From Streptosporangiaceae bacterium (GTDB taxonomy: Bacteria > Actinomycetota > Actinomycetes > Streptosporangiales > Streptosporangiaceae), in NCBI GenBank assembly GCA_030043395.1, contig JASHXW010000518.1, forward strand, positions 1-8,905: DNA of 8,905 bases, in the 5' to 3' direction. This document shows, one piece after another, positions 1-5,814 of the stretch. Within the stretch, counting starts at the first letter, position 1; each line of letters begins with the position of its first letter. Both the position numbers and the translations under genes were made by a program. The notes beneath the pieces are model-generated. The model saw only the letters and a program-made list of their open reading frames with translations. It searched no databases and was not told the origin of the DNA.

Positions 1-2
1 TA

Positions 3-1226
3 CCCCAAGATCCCGCCGAGGTATACGCCATGGCCCGCCGGATTGGCGCAGCCGCCGCGCCGCATGCCGCCCGCCACGACCGGGACGCAAGCTTCGTCAC
101 CGAGGGATACGAGGCGATCAGGGCCAACGGCTACGGCATGATCGCGGTGCCGGCCGAGCTCGGCGGAGGCGGGCACGACCTCGCGACCGTCTGCGACGCG
201 CAGGCCATCCTGGCCAGGCACTGCGCCAACACCTCACTCGCGATTGCCATGCACCAGCACAACGTGCTGACCTTGGCCTGGCGCTGGCGGCTCGGAGATC
301 GAAGCGTCGAGAACACCCTGCGGCGAATCGTCACGGAAGAGCTGATCCTCTCCTCCAGCGGCTCAGCCGACACCTCTAATCCCGGCGTGACCGCCGTCCC
401 AGCCGATGGCGGGCTCGTCGTCACCGGCCGCAAGCGCTTCTGCAGCGGAGTGCCAGGCGCTGACCTCGTCGTGACCATGGCGCGGGTAGAGGACGGCGAG
501 GAGCCCTGGACCACGACCGTGCTCATCCCGATGTCGGCGCCTGGGTCGAAGGTTATCGACGACTGGGACGCGATGGGCATGCGCGGCTCCGGCAGTAACC
601 CGGTGGCATTCTCCGAGGTGCTCGTCCCGGCAGAGAACGTCATTATCTTCGAGCCTCTTCGGCGCAGGAGGAGGCGTGGCCCGTTGGCCAATGGAACCGG
701 CGTAGCACCCAGGCGGACCCCGGGTAATCGCGAGGCCGGCCGGGACGAGCAGCGGCAGGAAGACGGGCACCGCCTTCCCGGACTGCAGCTCGCCCTCGCC
801 GTCATCGCGTCGGTTTACTTCGGCGCGGCAAGTGGCGTGCGGGATCGGGCCCTTCGGCTCGCCTCGGCGCGCGGTACGTCCGATCCGGGACAGCAGCGCA
901 TCGCAGGCCTGCTCACCCAGGAGCTGCGCACAGCCCGCTGGGCGCTCACGGCGCTGATCGAGGCCACCAACGACATGTCGCTCGGGACCGATCGCCACTT
1001 CAACACCACGATGCTGGCCAAGCGCCAGGTCGTGCTGTCCTGCATCCAGGTCGTCGAACTGGCGATGGAGTTGCTTGGCAGCCGTTCTTACATGCGGGAT
1101 CTTCCTTTCGAGCAGGCACTGCGCGACATGAGGGCCGCGATCACGCATCCGCTGACACCGGAGAAGACGCTGTTCGAGGTCGGCAAGTCGGCCCTGGAGC
1201 ACTTCGCCTCGCTGCCGAACGCATGA
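3..1226 (+). CDS. Acyl-CoA dehydrogenase-fold flavoprotein, 5' partial, with an anomalous internal block
   Basis: The frame is open to the left edge, and the residues before the ATG at position 30 (codons from 3) read like normal family sequence, so the true start is probably outside the window. Numbering from ATG 30: the N-terminal helical domain runs about 1-100 (VPAELGGGGHDLAT, 40-53). The middle beta domain follows, about 101-205, with TEELILSSSGSADTSNPG (102-119) and the family-typical MGMRGSGSNPVAFSEVLVPAENV (182-204). The C-terminal helical domain spans about 252-398. Family members are FAD proteins that oxidise acyl-CoA thioesters; some relatives are flavin monooxygenases. Residues 207-252 are Arg/Gly/Pro-rich, begin with six consecutive Arg, and match nothing I expect at the middle/C-terminal junction. 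The usual C-terminal YEG catalytic-Glu motif is absent; the region reads RDMRAAITHPLTPEKT (365-380). It could be a divergent dehydrogenase, a monooxygenase-like relative, or a gene damaged by compensating frameshifts. The fold is confident; the substrate is unknown. Confidence 0.8.
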   Translation, partial: PQDPAEVYAMARRIGAAAAPHAARHDRDASFVTEGYEAIRANGYGMIAVPAELGGGGHDLATVCDAQAILARHCANTSLAIAMHQHNVLTLAWRWRLGDRSVENTLRRIVTEELILSSSGSADTSNPGVTAVPADGGLVVTGRKRFCSGVPGADLVVTMARVEDGEEPWTTTVLIPMSAPGSKVIDDWDAMGMRGSGSNPVAFSEVLVPAENVIIFEPLRRRRRRGPLANGTGVAPRRTPGNREAGRDEQRQEDGHRLPGLQLALAVIASVYFGAASGVRDRALRLASARGTSDPGQQRIAGLLTQELRTARWALTALIEATNDMSLGTDRHFNTTMLAKRQVVLSCIQVVELAMELLGSRSYMRDLPFEQALRDMRAAITHPLTPEKTLFEVGKSALEHFASLPNA

Positions 1227-1253
1227 CCCGGCAGCGCAGAAACTGAGGCGAGC

Positions 1254-1260
1254 AGGAGAG
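1254..1260 (+). promoter_or_regulatory. Ribosome binding site for the glycosyltransferase
   Basis: AGGAGAG lies nine bases before ATG 1270. It supports this start, and it shows the gene is translated independently of the dehydrogenase 43 bp upstream. I see no clear terminator in the gap, so read-through from the dehydrogenase is possible. Confidence 0.6.
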
Positions 1261-1269
1261 ACCGTCATC

Positions 1270-2217
1270 ATGCCGTCGGAGGCTATCCCCTGGCCCCTGC
1301 GCTACATCGTGGACGAAAACGGACGCGACACCGGCTTCGCCATGCTGCGCCGCGGCATCGATCCTGGCTCGCGATCGTTCTACGAGGAAATCTCCGCCAA
1401 TCACCGGATGATTGGCTTTACTCACTTCGGGCCGTTCCCGCTATATCACCCGGCCTATGACGGGCCACGCAAGGGCGTTACCCCGCAGGCTGGCCTGGAA
1501 CGTCCCGAGGTGCAAGCCTGCGAGGCCTGGGCGCACTGCTTCCGCCACCCCGACAGCTACCTGCCGCCCGACAAGCCGCGGATGCTCGTCAGCGGATCGG
1601 ACTTCGTCAACGAGCGAGCGGTCTGGACCGCAGGCTATGGCGACGGCCGCCCGGCCAAGCGGTGGGACCTGGTCTATAGCTGCCTGCCGACCTGGCTGAA
1701 CGAGTTGCAGAAGAACTGGGACCTGGCAAGGTTGTGCGCGGTCCGGCTGGCCGAGGCTGGCTTGCGCATCCTGCTGGTGGGGCGGGCCGCAATGCCCGGA
1801 CTCCCCCGCCACCCGAACATCGAATTCTGCCCTCAGCTCAAGTGGTCAGCCTTCATCCGCGCGACAGCATCGGCCAGGGTCGCCTTCGTGCCGAACTGGT
1901 GGGACGCCTCGCCACGGGTCATCACCGAGGGACTCGCGCTCGACCTCCCGGTATTGGTCAACCGCCAGATAATAGGGGGCTGGAAATACGTGGCTCCCGA
2001 GACTGGCGTTTTCTTCGACGACGAGAATAACGTCGTCGAAGCCTATTTCGAATTGCTCGATGCCGACACGCATCCGCGCGACTGGCTGCTCGCGAACGGC
2101 TACGGCTACAACAGCGCGGCACGGCGCCTGGCCGATCACCTGCGAGAGCTGGGCGGCCCGTTCCGGGGCGAGCTGACCTACGCCCTTCCGACCAACACCC
2201 CACCGCAAGACTCATGA
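1270..2217 (+). CDS. Glycosyltransferase, GT-B fold (group 1/GT4-like), 315 aa
   Basis: Predicted cytoplasmic sugar transferase that would move a nucleotide-activated sugar to an unknown acceptor. The C-terminal half carries the signature. A Rossmann-like start at WDLVYSCLPTW (132-142) is followed by GLRILLVGR (164-172), the spaced HPNIEFCPQL (181-190), then WDASPRVITEGLALDLPVLVN (211-231). E220 fits the second Glu of the EX7E donor-binding motif; the first position is Asp (D212), a conservative change. The N-terminal domain (about 1-130) is short for a GT-B enzyme and I recognise no motif in it. There is no signal peptide or membrane span. ATG 1270 is supported by AGGAGAG at 1254-1260, nine bases upstream. 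The stop overlaps the next start (ATGA at 2214-2217), implying co-translation with the repeat protein. rmlC downstream suggests a deoxyhexose donor such as dTDP-rhamnose, but that is inference. Confidence 0.8.
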   Translation: MPSEAIPWPLRYIVDENGRDTGFAMLRRGIDPGSRSFYEEISANHRMIGFTHFGPFPLYHPAYDGPRKGVTPQAGLERPEVQACEAWAHCFRHPDSYLPPDKPRMLVSGSDFVNERAVWTAGYGDGRPAKRWDLVYSCLPTWLNELQKNWDLARLCAVRLAEAGLRILLVGRAAMPGLPRHPNIEFCPQLKWSAFIRATASARVAFVPNWWDASPRVITEGLALDLPVLVNRQIIGGWKYVAPETGVFFDDENNVVEAYFELLDADTHPRDWLLANGYGYNSAARRLADHLRELGGPFRGELTYALPTNTPPQDS

Positions 2218-3395
2218 CCGATACCGATGCGACCCCGGGCCTGCTGCCGCTGCTGGCGGCCAACCCGTACGCGCCACTCGGCATCATCACCGACCTGGCG
2301 CTGAGCGACTCTGCGCTGCTGCGCGCCAGTGCGGCCGCAAGTCCCGCGACCAGCCCGGAGCTGCTCGCTGAGCTTGCCAGGGATGAAGATCACGATGTGC
2401 GCCGCAGCGCCGCGGCGAACCCGCTGTGCCCGCCTGACACGCTCGCCAAGCTGTCCGTCGACGTAGACGAGCTAGTCCGCAGGGCGGTCGCCGCTAGCCT
2501 GGCTACCGAGGCTAGCGTGCTCGAGTCGCTGGCGCAGGACACGAAGGACGTGCGCGCCTCCACGGCGGGCAACCCCGTCTGCCCCCGCGATGTGCAGCTC
2601 AAGCTCGTCTCGGACAAGGCACTGCGGATCCGTCACTGCCTCTTGCAGAACTACGGCGCCTGCGCCGAGGCACTGGCAGCTGCCTACCGGAACAGGGACT
2701 TCCTGGACAGGCTCTTCCTGGCCGGCAACCCGGCCGCGTCATTCGAGCAGCTGGCAGCGCGGGGCCGGGACGCGAAAGTCATGATCCGGCTGGCCGTCGC
2801 GCGTAACCGCGCCGCGCCGCCGGTCGTTCTGGCGGCGCTTGCTGAGGACCGGGACGAGACGGTCGCCGCGGCGGCGTTGCGTCATCCCGGCCTTTCCCCG
2901 GATCTGCTCGTCGCCGCCGCAGATCAGGACAACCTGCTCCGGCGGCAGGCGGCTGCGGGCAATCCGATGTGCCCTTCCCTACAGCTCGACGCGCTGGCCG
3001 AGGACGGGGCGCCGACCGTCCGGCTGGCAGTAGCGGGCAATCGGGGACTGCCGGATGCAGCAGCCGCGCTGCTGGCAACCGACGCCGAGCCGGCGGTACG
3101 AGCTGCCCTGGCCGGCAACGGCTCGGCGCCCTTGTCGGTGCTCGCGGTCCTGGCGAGCGACGACGAGGCAAGGGTACGGCGCCGGGCCGCCTTCAACAGG
3201 AGCACCGCACCGGCGCTGCTCCGCAAGCTTGCCGCGGACGCTCGCTCAGAGGTGCGTGCCAGCGTCGCGGGCAATCCCTCGGCCAGCGCGGACGTGCACT
3301 GGGGACTGCTGGCCGAAACAGGCCCGGAGATTGCGGAGGCTCTGGCGCTGGGCTCGCCGCATGAGGACGTGCTCTCGGCACTCGCGGAGCGCTGA
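2214..3395 (+). CDS. LRV/HEAT-like tandem-repeat protein, fifteen 26-residue units, 393 aa
   Basis: Almost the entire protein is an alpha-solenoid of about fifteen repeats with the pattern (V/I/L)R-x-A-x-A-x-N-P-x-x-x-x-x-x-L-x-x-L-A-x-D. The Asn or equivalent residue falls at 17, 43, 69, 95, 120, 146, 172, 198, 224, 250, 276, 302, 328, 354 and 380: every step is 26 residues except one of 25. An Arg sits six residues before it in most units. This resembles the leucine-rich repeat variant (LRV) family, whose usual unit is about 24 residues, and HEAT-type protein-binding solenoids. Three units carry NPxCP (Cys72, 123, 253). I see no N-terminal Cys cluster like that of the iron-sulfur LRV protein of Azotobacter, no signal peptide and no membrane span. 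The start ATG overlaps the transferase stop (ATGA), so translation is probably coupled. Likely a cytoplasmic binding scaffold; its partner is unknown, with the transferase an obvious candidate. Confidence 0.82.
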   Translation: MTDTDATPGLLPLLAANPYAPLGIITDLALSDSALLRASAAASPATSPELLAELARDEDHDVRRSAAANPLCPPDTLAKLSVDVDELVRRAVAASLATEASVLESLAQDTKDVRASTAGNPVCPRDVQLKLVSDKALRIRHCLLQNYGACAEALAAAYRNRDFLDRLFLAGNPAASFEQLAARGRDAKVMIRLAVARNRAAPPVVLAALAEDRDETVAAAALRHPGLSPDLLVAAADQDNLLRRQAAAGNPMCPSLQLDALAEDGAPTVRLAVAGNRGLPDAAAALLATDAEPAVRAALAGNGSAPLSVLAVLASDDEARVRRRAAFNRSTAPALLRKLAADARSEVRASVAGNPSASADVHWGLLAETGPEIAEALALGSPHEDVLSALAER

Positions 3396-3472
3396 ACCCG
3401 AACGTGCCGGACAGTACCTGCCTGTGCCGCCGGCGACTTGCCTGACGGGATCTCAGCTATCGCCAAGCAGCG

Positions 3473-3480
3473 GGAGGAGG
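3473..3480 (+). promoter_or_regulatory. Strong RBS fixing the rmlC start
   Basis: GGAGGAGG lies eight bases before ATG 3489. The reading frame stays open upstream to a TTG at 3438, but that codon has no comparable Shine-Dalgarno sequence, and the extra 17 residues do not resemble RmlC N-termini. The start is therefore placed at 3489. Confidence 0.75.
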
Positions 3481-3488
3481 AACCGGAC

Positions 3489-4094
3489 ATGGAGCCGCTT
3501 TCGATAGGTGGCGCCTGGGTATTCACGCCGGTCATTCATCGCGATAGCAGGGGGAGCTTTCACGAGTGGTTTGTCGCTACCGAACTCGCCGATCGGCTCG
3601 GGCACAGGTTCGGGCTGAGCCAGGCGAACTACTCGGTGTCACGCCGCGGGGTCGTCCGGGGCATCCACTTCAGCCAGACCCCGCCGGGCCAGGCGAAGTA
3701 CGTGACCTGCGTCAGCGGCGCGATCCTGGACGTGGTCGTCGACGTCAGAGTCGGGTCTCCGACCTTCGGCCGGTGGGAGGGCGTGCGGCTCGATGAGGAG
3801 ACGCGACGCGCGGTTTACCTGTCCGAGGGCCTCGGGCACTCGCTCATGGCGCTCACTGACCATGCCGCCGTCATCTACCTCTGCTCGACGCCGTACGCCC
3901 CTGGCATCGAGCACGGCGTACATCCGCTTGACCCGGCTGTCGGCATCCGCTGGCCCGATGAGGGCGCGGTCCTGTTGTCGGACAAGGATGCCGCAGCGCC
4001 GACGCTTGCCGAGGCTGAACAGGCGGGGCTACTGCCTGACTACGCGTCCTGCCTGGCCTTCGCCGACGAGATGCGGGCCCGCGACGCGCGCTGA
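3489..4094 (+). CDS. rmlC: dTDP-4-dehydrorhamnose 3,5-epimerase (RmlC), 201 aa
   Basis: RmlC is the third enzyme of dTDP-L-rhamnose synthesis. It epimerises C3 and C5 of dTDP-4-keto-6-deoxyglucose in the cytoplasm. The protein is a cupin of normal family length and reads like the mycobacterial enzyme throughout: TPVIHRDSRGSFHEWF (13-28), GVVRGIHFSQTPPGQAKYV (54-72), VDVRVGSPTFGRW (85-97), YLCSTPYAP (130-138) and LLSDKDAAAPTL (162-173). By alignment with M. tuberculosis RmlC as I recall it (His62, Tyr132), the catalytic pair is His60 and Tyr130; Arg57 and Lys70 fit the substrate-binding positions. It lies 93 bp after the repeat protein with its own RBS. No rmlA, rmlB or rmlD is visible, so it may be one piece of a dispersed pathway or serve a specialised deoxysugar. 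A 5-epimerase or 3,5-epimerase for another deoxysugar is the main alternative. Confidence 0.92.
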   Translation: MEPLSIGGAWVFTPVIHRDSRGSFHEWFVATELADRLGHRFGLSQANYSVSRRGVVRGIHFSQTPPGQAKYVTCVSGAILDVVVDVRVGSPTFGRWEGVRLDEETRRAVYLSEGLGHSLMALTDHAAVIYLCSTPYAPGIEHGVHPLDPAVGIRWPDEGAVLLSDKDAAAPTLAEAEQAGLLPDYASCLAFADEMRARDAR

Positions 4095-4127
4095 CAGGCT
4101 TCTGATCAGGGCTTCGGGCGTGAACTG

Positions 4128-4147
4128 GCGCCATCGTCCTACGGCGC
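4128..4147. terminator. Possible hairpin between convergent genes
   Basis: GCGCC (4128-4132) and GGCGC (4143-4147) can pair around a 10-base loop in the 61-bp gap between the convergent rmlC and VOC genes, a position where a shared terminator is expected. The stem is only five pairs and has no T-tract, so this is weak. Confidence 0.2.
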
Positions 4148-4155
4148 GCTGGCTG

Positions 4156-4572
4156 TCACGCGTCTTCGGCGCTGTGGCAGACGACCTCAAGCATGATGCC
4201 GTGCGGATCGAGGAAATAGGTCGCGTAATGCTCGCCGTACTCGGGGAACTCGCGGGGCGCATGGACGACTTCGGCGTCCTGGGCAACGACCCAGTCGTGT
4301 GCCTCGCGAACGGTCGCCCGGCTCGACACCATGAAGGACAGGTGCTGCAAGCCGGTGCCATGGCGTGAGTGCGAGCCGGGCTCGAGTGCCTGGTAGAAGA
4401 AGATCTGGGAGCCGATAGCGCCGTCGGGGCCGTAATTAAACTCCCCTGCCGCCGTCGTCGGGAACCAAGCCTTAAGGCCAAGGATCGGCATGAGCCCGTC
4501 GTAATACTGCTTGGCAGCCGCGAGGTCAGGGACGCCGATGCCAATGTGGTCGATGAGTCCGGTCCTGGGCAT
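4156..4572 (-). CDS. VOC (glyoxalase/bleomycin resistance fold) metalloprotein, 138 aa
   Basis: A single vicinal-oxygen-chelate protein with two beta-alpha-beta-beta-beta halves. The first half starts GLIDHIGIGVPDL (5-17); the second is LQHLSFMV (75-82) through YFLDPHGIMLEVV (119-131). Putative metal ligands are His9, His77 and Glu129, three of the usual four; the fourth is not obvious. Such proteins include glyoxalase I, extradiol dioxygenases, epimerases and antibiotic-binding proteins, so the reaction cannot be named. The ATG at 4572 has AGAGGAGGA just upstream on the minus strand. A GTG 54 bases further out (4626) would add 18 unrelated residues and was not used. The gene is divergent from the MerR regulator with about 110 bp between starts, so it is a plausible target. 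It converges on rmlC with a 61-bp gap and is probably not part of the sugar cassette. Confidence 0.87.
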   Translation of the reverse strand: MPRTGLIDHIGIGVPDLAAAKQYYDGLMPILGLKAWFPTTAAGEFNYGPDGAIGSQIFFYQALEPGSHSRHGTGLQHLSFMVSSRATVREAHDWVVAQDAEVVHAPREFPEYGEHYATYFLDPHGIMLEVVCHSAEDA

Positions 4573-4575
4573 TGC

Positions 4576-4584
4576 TCCTCCTCT
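4576..4584 (-). promoter_or_regulatory. RBS deciding the VOC gene start
   Basis: Minus-strand AGAGGAGGA ends three bases before the ATG at 4572, with the AGGAGG core four bases away. It favours this ATG over the upstream in-frame GTG at 4626. Confidence 0.6.
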
Positions 4585-4644
4585 GTGCGGCGTCGGGGCG
4601 GGTTCGCAGCGCTGCCAGCCTGCCACATATTCGCGTGCGGGGTC

Positions 4645-4676
4645 TTGACCCTCTCGCTGCGTGAGGGGTGCATGCT
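4645..4676 (+). promoter_or_regulatory. MerR-type promoter and operator upstream of the MerR gene
   Basis: TTGACC (4645-4650) is a good -35. CATGCT (4671-4676) is an acceptable -10, matching the consensus at positions 2, 3 and 6. The spacer is 20 bp, longer than the usual 17 and typical of MerR-regulated promoters. The palindrome CCCTCTCGCTGCGTGAGGG occupies 4649-4667, centred on T4658, with one mismatched pair (T4654/T4662). A start site about seven bases after the -10 would fall at 4683, which is the GTG of the regulator, implying a leaderless mRNA. In this family the dimer binds the spacer and untwists it when ligand is present, so autoregulation is the simplest reading. Control of the divergent VOC gene is possible but not shown. 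Confidence 0.65.
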
Positions 4677-4682
4677 CAAGCT

Positions 4683-5525
4683 GTGTTCAGCATCGGCGAG
4701 TTCGCCAGGCTCGGCGGCGTTTCGATCCGCACGCTCCGGCACTACGACGAGATCGGGCTGCTGCGGCCCGCGGCGGTAGACCCATGCAACGGGTACCGCG
4801 GCTATTCGGCATCGCAGCTAGGGCGGCTCAACCGGATCGTGGCGCTCAAGGACCTAGGTCTGACGCTCACCCAGGTCGGCCAGTTGCTCGACGGGGTCAC
4901 GCCGGCCGAGTTGCGCGGCATGCTCGTCTTGCGGCGCGCGCAGCTTGAGCAGGAACTCGACCAGCACAAGGCCCAGCTGCTCGGAGTCGAGGCCCGGCTC
5001 CGCTCCATCGCCGCGGAGGACCGCATGCCAGAGGACGACATCGTGGCCAAGACCATCCCCGCCACCGGCGTGGTCGTGCTCGCCGCACGGGCCCCAGGAT
5101 TCGGGGCGGCCAACATCGTGCCCGTCGTCAACCAGCTCGTCGAGCAGTACGACCTACTCGGTATACCGGGCAGGGTCAAGCAGGCCGGACCCCGCATCAT
5201 CTTCTACGAGCATGGTGCCGACGTCACCGTCTTCCTGGCCTTGCCCGTGACCGAACCGCCTTCAGACCTGCCCAGCCCCGCCCAGTACCGGGTCCTGCCC
5301 GAAATCGAGGCCGCCGTGGCAGTTCGCGGCGGCCCGGCAGCGACCATTTTCCCCATGGTCTACCACGACCTCATCCGCTGGATCGAAGAGCACGGCTACC
5401 GTTCCGACGCAGGGCCGGGCCGCGAGGTCTGGGTGCACGACAAGGACGACCCCACCGACGCAGGCGGCCAGATATTCGAGGTCCAGCTGCCGTTCACCCG
5501 CCCCGCCGGTGCCGATGAGAGCTGA
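4683..5525 (+). CDS. MerR-family regulator with GyrI-like effector domain, 280 aa
   Basis: Ligand-responsive transcription factor of the BmrR/TipA-like branch. The winged helix-turn-helix is at 1-70: FSIGEFARLGGVSIRTLRHY (2-21), DEIGLLRPA (22-30), GYRGYS (37-42). A dimerising coiled coil follows at about 81-112 (LVLRRAQLEQELDQHKAQLL). The C-terminal domain, about 118-273, looks GyrI-like, with VYHDLIRWIEEHGYR (226-240), GPGREVW (244-250) and a terminal FEVQLPF (265-271). That fold usually binds hydrophobic or cationic small molecules. I chose the GTG at 4683 because the promoter palindrome and -10 lie immediately upstream and family members begin with (F/Y)SIGE. A GTG at 4668 is in frame but overlaps the palindrome's edge and would add five residues. 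Divergent from the VOC gene and followed 75 bp later by a small gene. The ligand is unknown. Confidence 0.88.
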   Translation: MFSIGEFARLGGVSIRTLRHYDEIGLLRPAAVDPCNGYRGYSASQLGRLNRIVALKDLGLTLTQVGQLLDGVTPAELRGMLVLRRAQLEQELDQHKAQLLGVEARLRSIAAEDRMPEDDIVAKTIPATGVVVLAARAPGFGAANIVPVVNQLVEQYDLLGIPGRVKQAGPRIIFYEHGADVTVFLALPVTEPPSDLPSPAQYRVLPEIEAAVAVRGGPAATIFPMVYHDLIRWIEEHGYRSDAGPGREVWVHDKDDPTDAGGQIFEVQLPFTRPAGADES

Positions 5526-5590
5526 ACGCCGTCCGCCTCGCAGGCTGCGGCCTGGATCCCGGCACGCCGCTGGACCGCCATGCGCGCAAC

Positions 5591-5595
5591 GGAGG
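5591..5595 (+). promoter_or_regulatory. RBS of the small Arg-rich gene
   Basis: GGAGG sits five bases before GTG 5601. It supports that start over the in-frame ATG at 5580, which has no Shine-Dalgarno sequence. Confidence 0.5.
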
Positions 5596-5600
5596 CATCG

Positions 5601-5798
5601 GTGACCCACGCCTCTGGACTGCTCGCCGCGGAGCGAATGCGCAGCGCCCTGGAACAGGCCGGGCAGGAACGGCATGCACGACGGCTCCGTGCCCTGCGCC
5701 GGGCCGCCCGGCAGGAGCGCACGGCCGAGCGGCGCCTGGTCGAGGCCTGGCGGCGCACCGCCGAACTCCAGGCGCGGCTTGATATTCCCGACGCCTGA
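5601..5798 (+). CDS. Small Arg/Ala-rich helical protein, 65 aa, unknown function
   Basis: I do not recognise this protein. It reads as one or two long amphipathic helices: ERMRSALEQAGQERHARRLR (11-30), then LRRAARQERTAERRLVEAW (32-50) and AELQARLDI (54-62). It is very rich in Arg, Ala and Glu, with leucines spaced as in a coiled coil. There is no Cys, no signal peptide and no membrane segment. A GTG start with GGAGG five bases upstream is preferred; the ATG at 5580 would add seven residues. It follows the MerR gene by 75 bp on the same strand and could share its transcript. It converges on the Tat-protein gene with only 16 bp between stops. It could be a nucleic-acid-binding or scaffolding peptide, or spurious: high-GC DNA makes Arg/Ala-rich open frames easily. 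The RBS and the snug fit between genes argue for a real gene. Confidence 0.55.
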   Translation: MTHASGLLAAERMRSALEQAGQERHARRLRALRRAARQERTAERRLVEAWRRTAELQARLDIPDA

Positions 5799-5814
5799 GC
5801 CCGGGACCTGCCGG

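Noticed and set aside
363..1271. Long minus-strand open frame of 302 residues
   Set aside because: It lies antisense to the flavoprotein, has no recognisable domain, and is the usual mirror frame of high-GC coding DNA.
2214..3395. Protein repeats read as a CRISPR array or DNA satellite
   Set aside because: The 78-bp periodicity is in protein; the DNA units are diverged, and there are no identical repeats with unique spacers.
3438..3488. Upstream TTG start extending rmlC by 17 residues
   Set aside because: No RBS precedes it, the residues are not RmlC-like, and a strong RBS lies directly before ATG 3489.
2924..3535. Minus-strand open frame of 203 residues
   Set aside because: It is Ser/Ala-rich, antisense to the repeat protein, and its composition merely mirrors those repeats.
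4668..4682. Upstream GTG start for the MerR gene
   Set aside because: It overlaps the operator/-10 region, so a transcript from that promoter would start after it.
5799..5814. Bidirectional terminator between the small gene and the Tat gene
   Set aside because: The 16-bp gap holds only short CG-rich complementarity (CCGG), too little to call.
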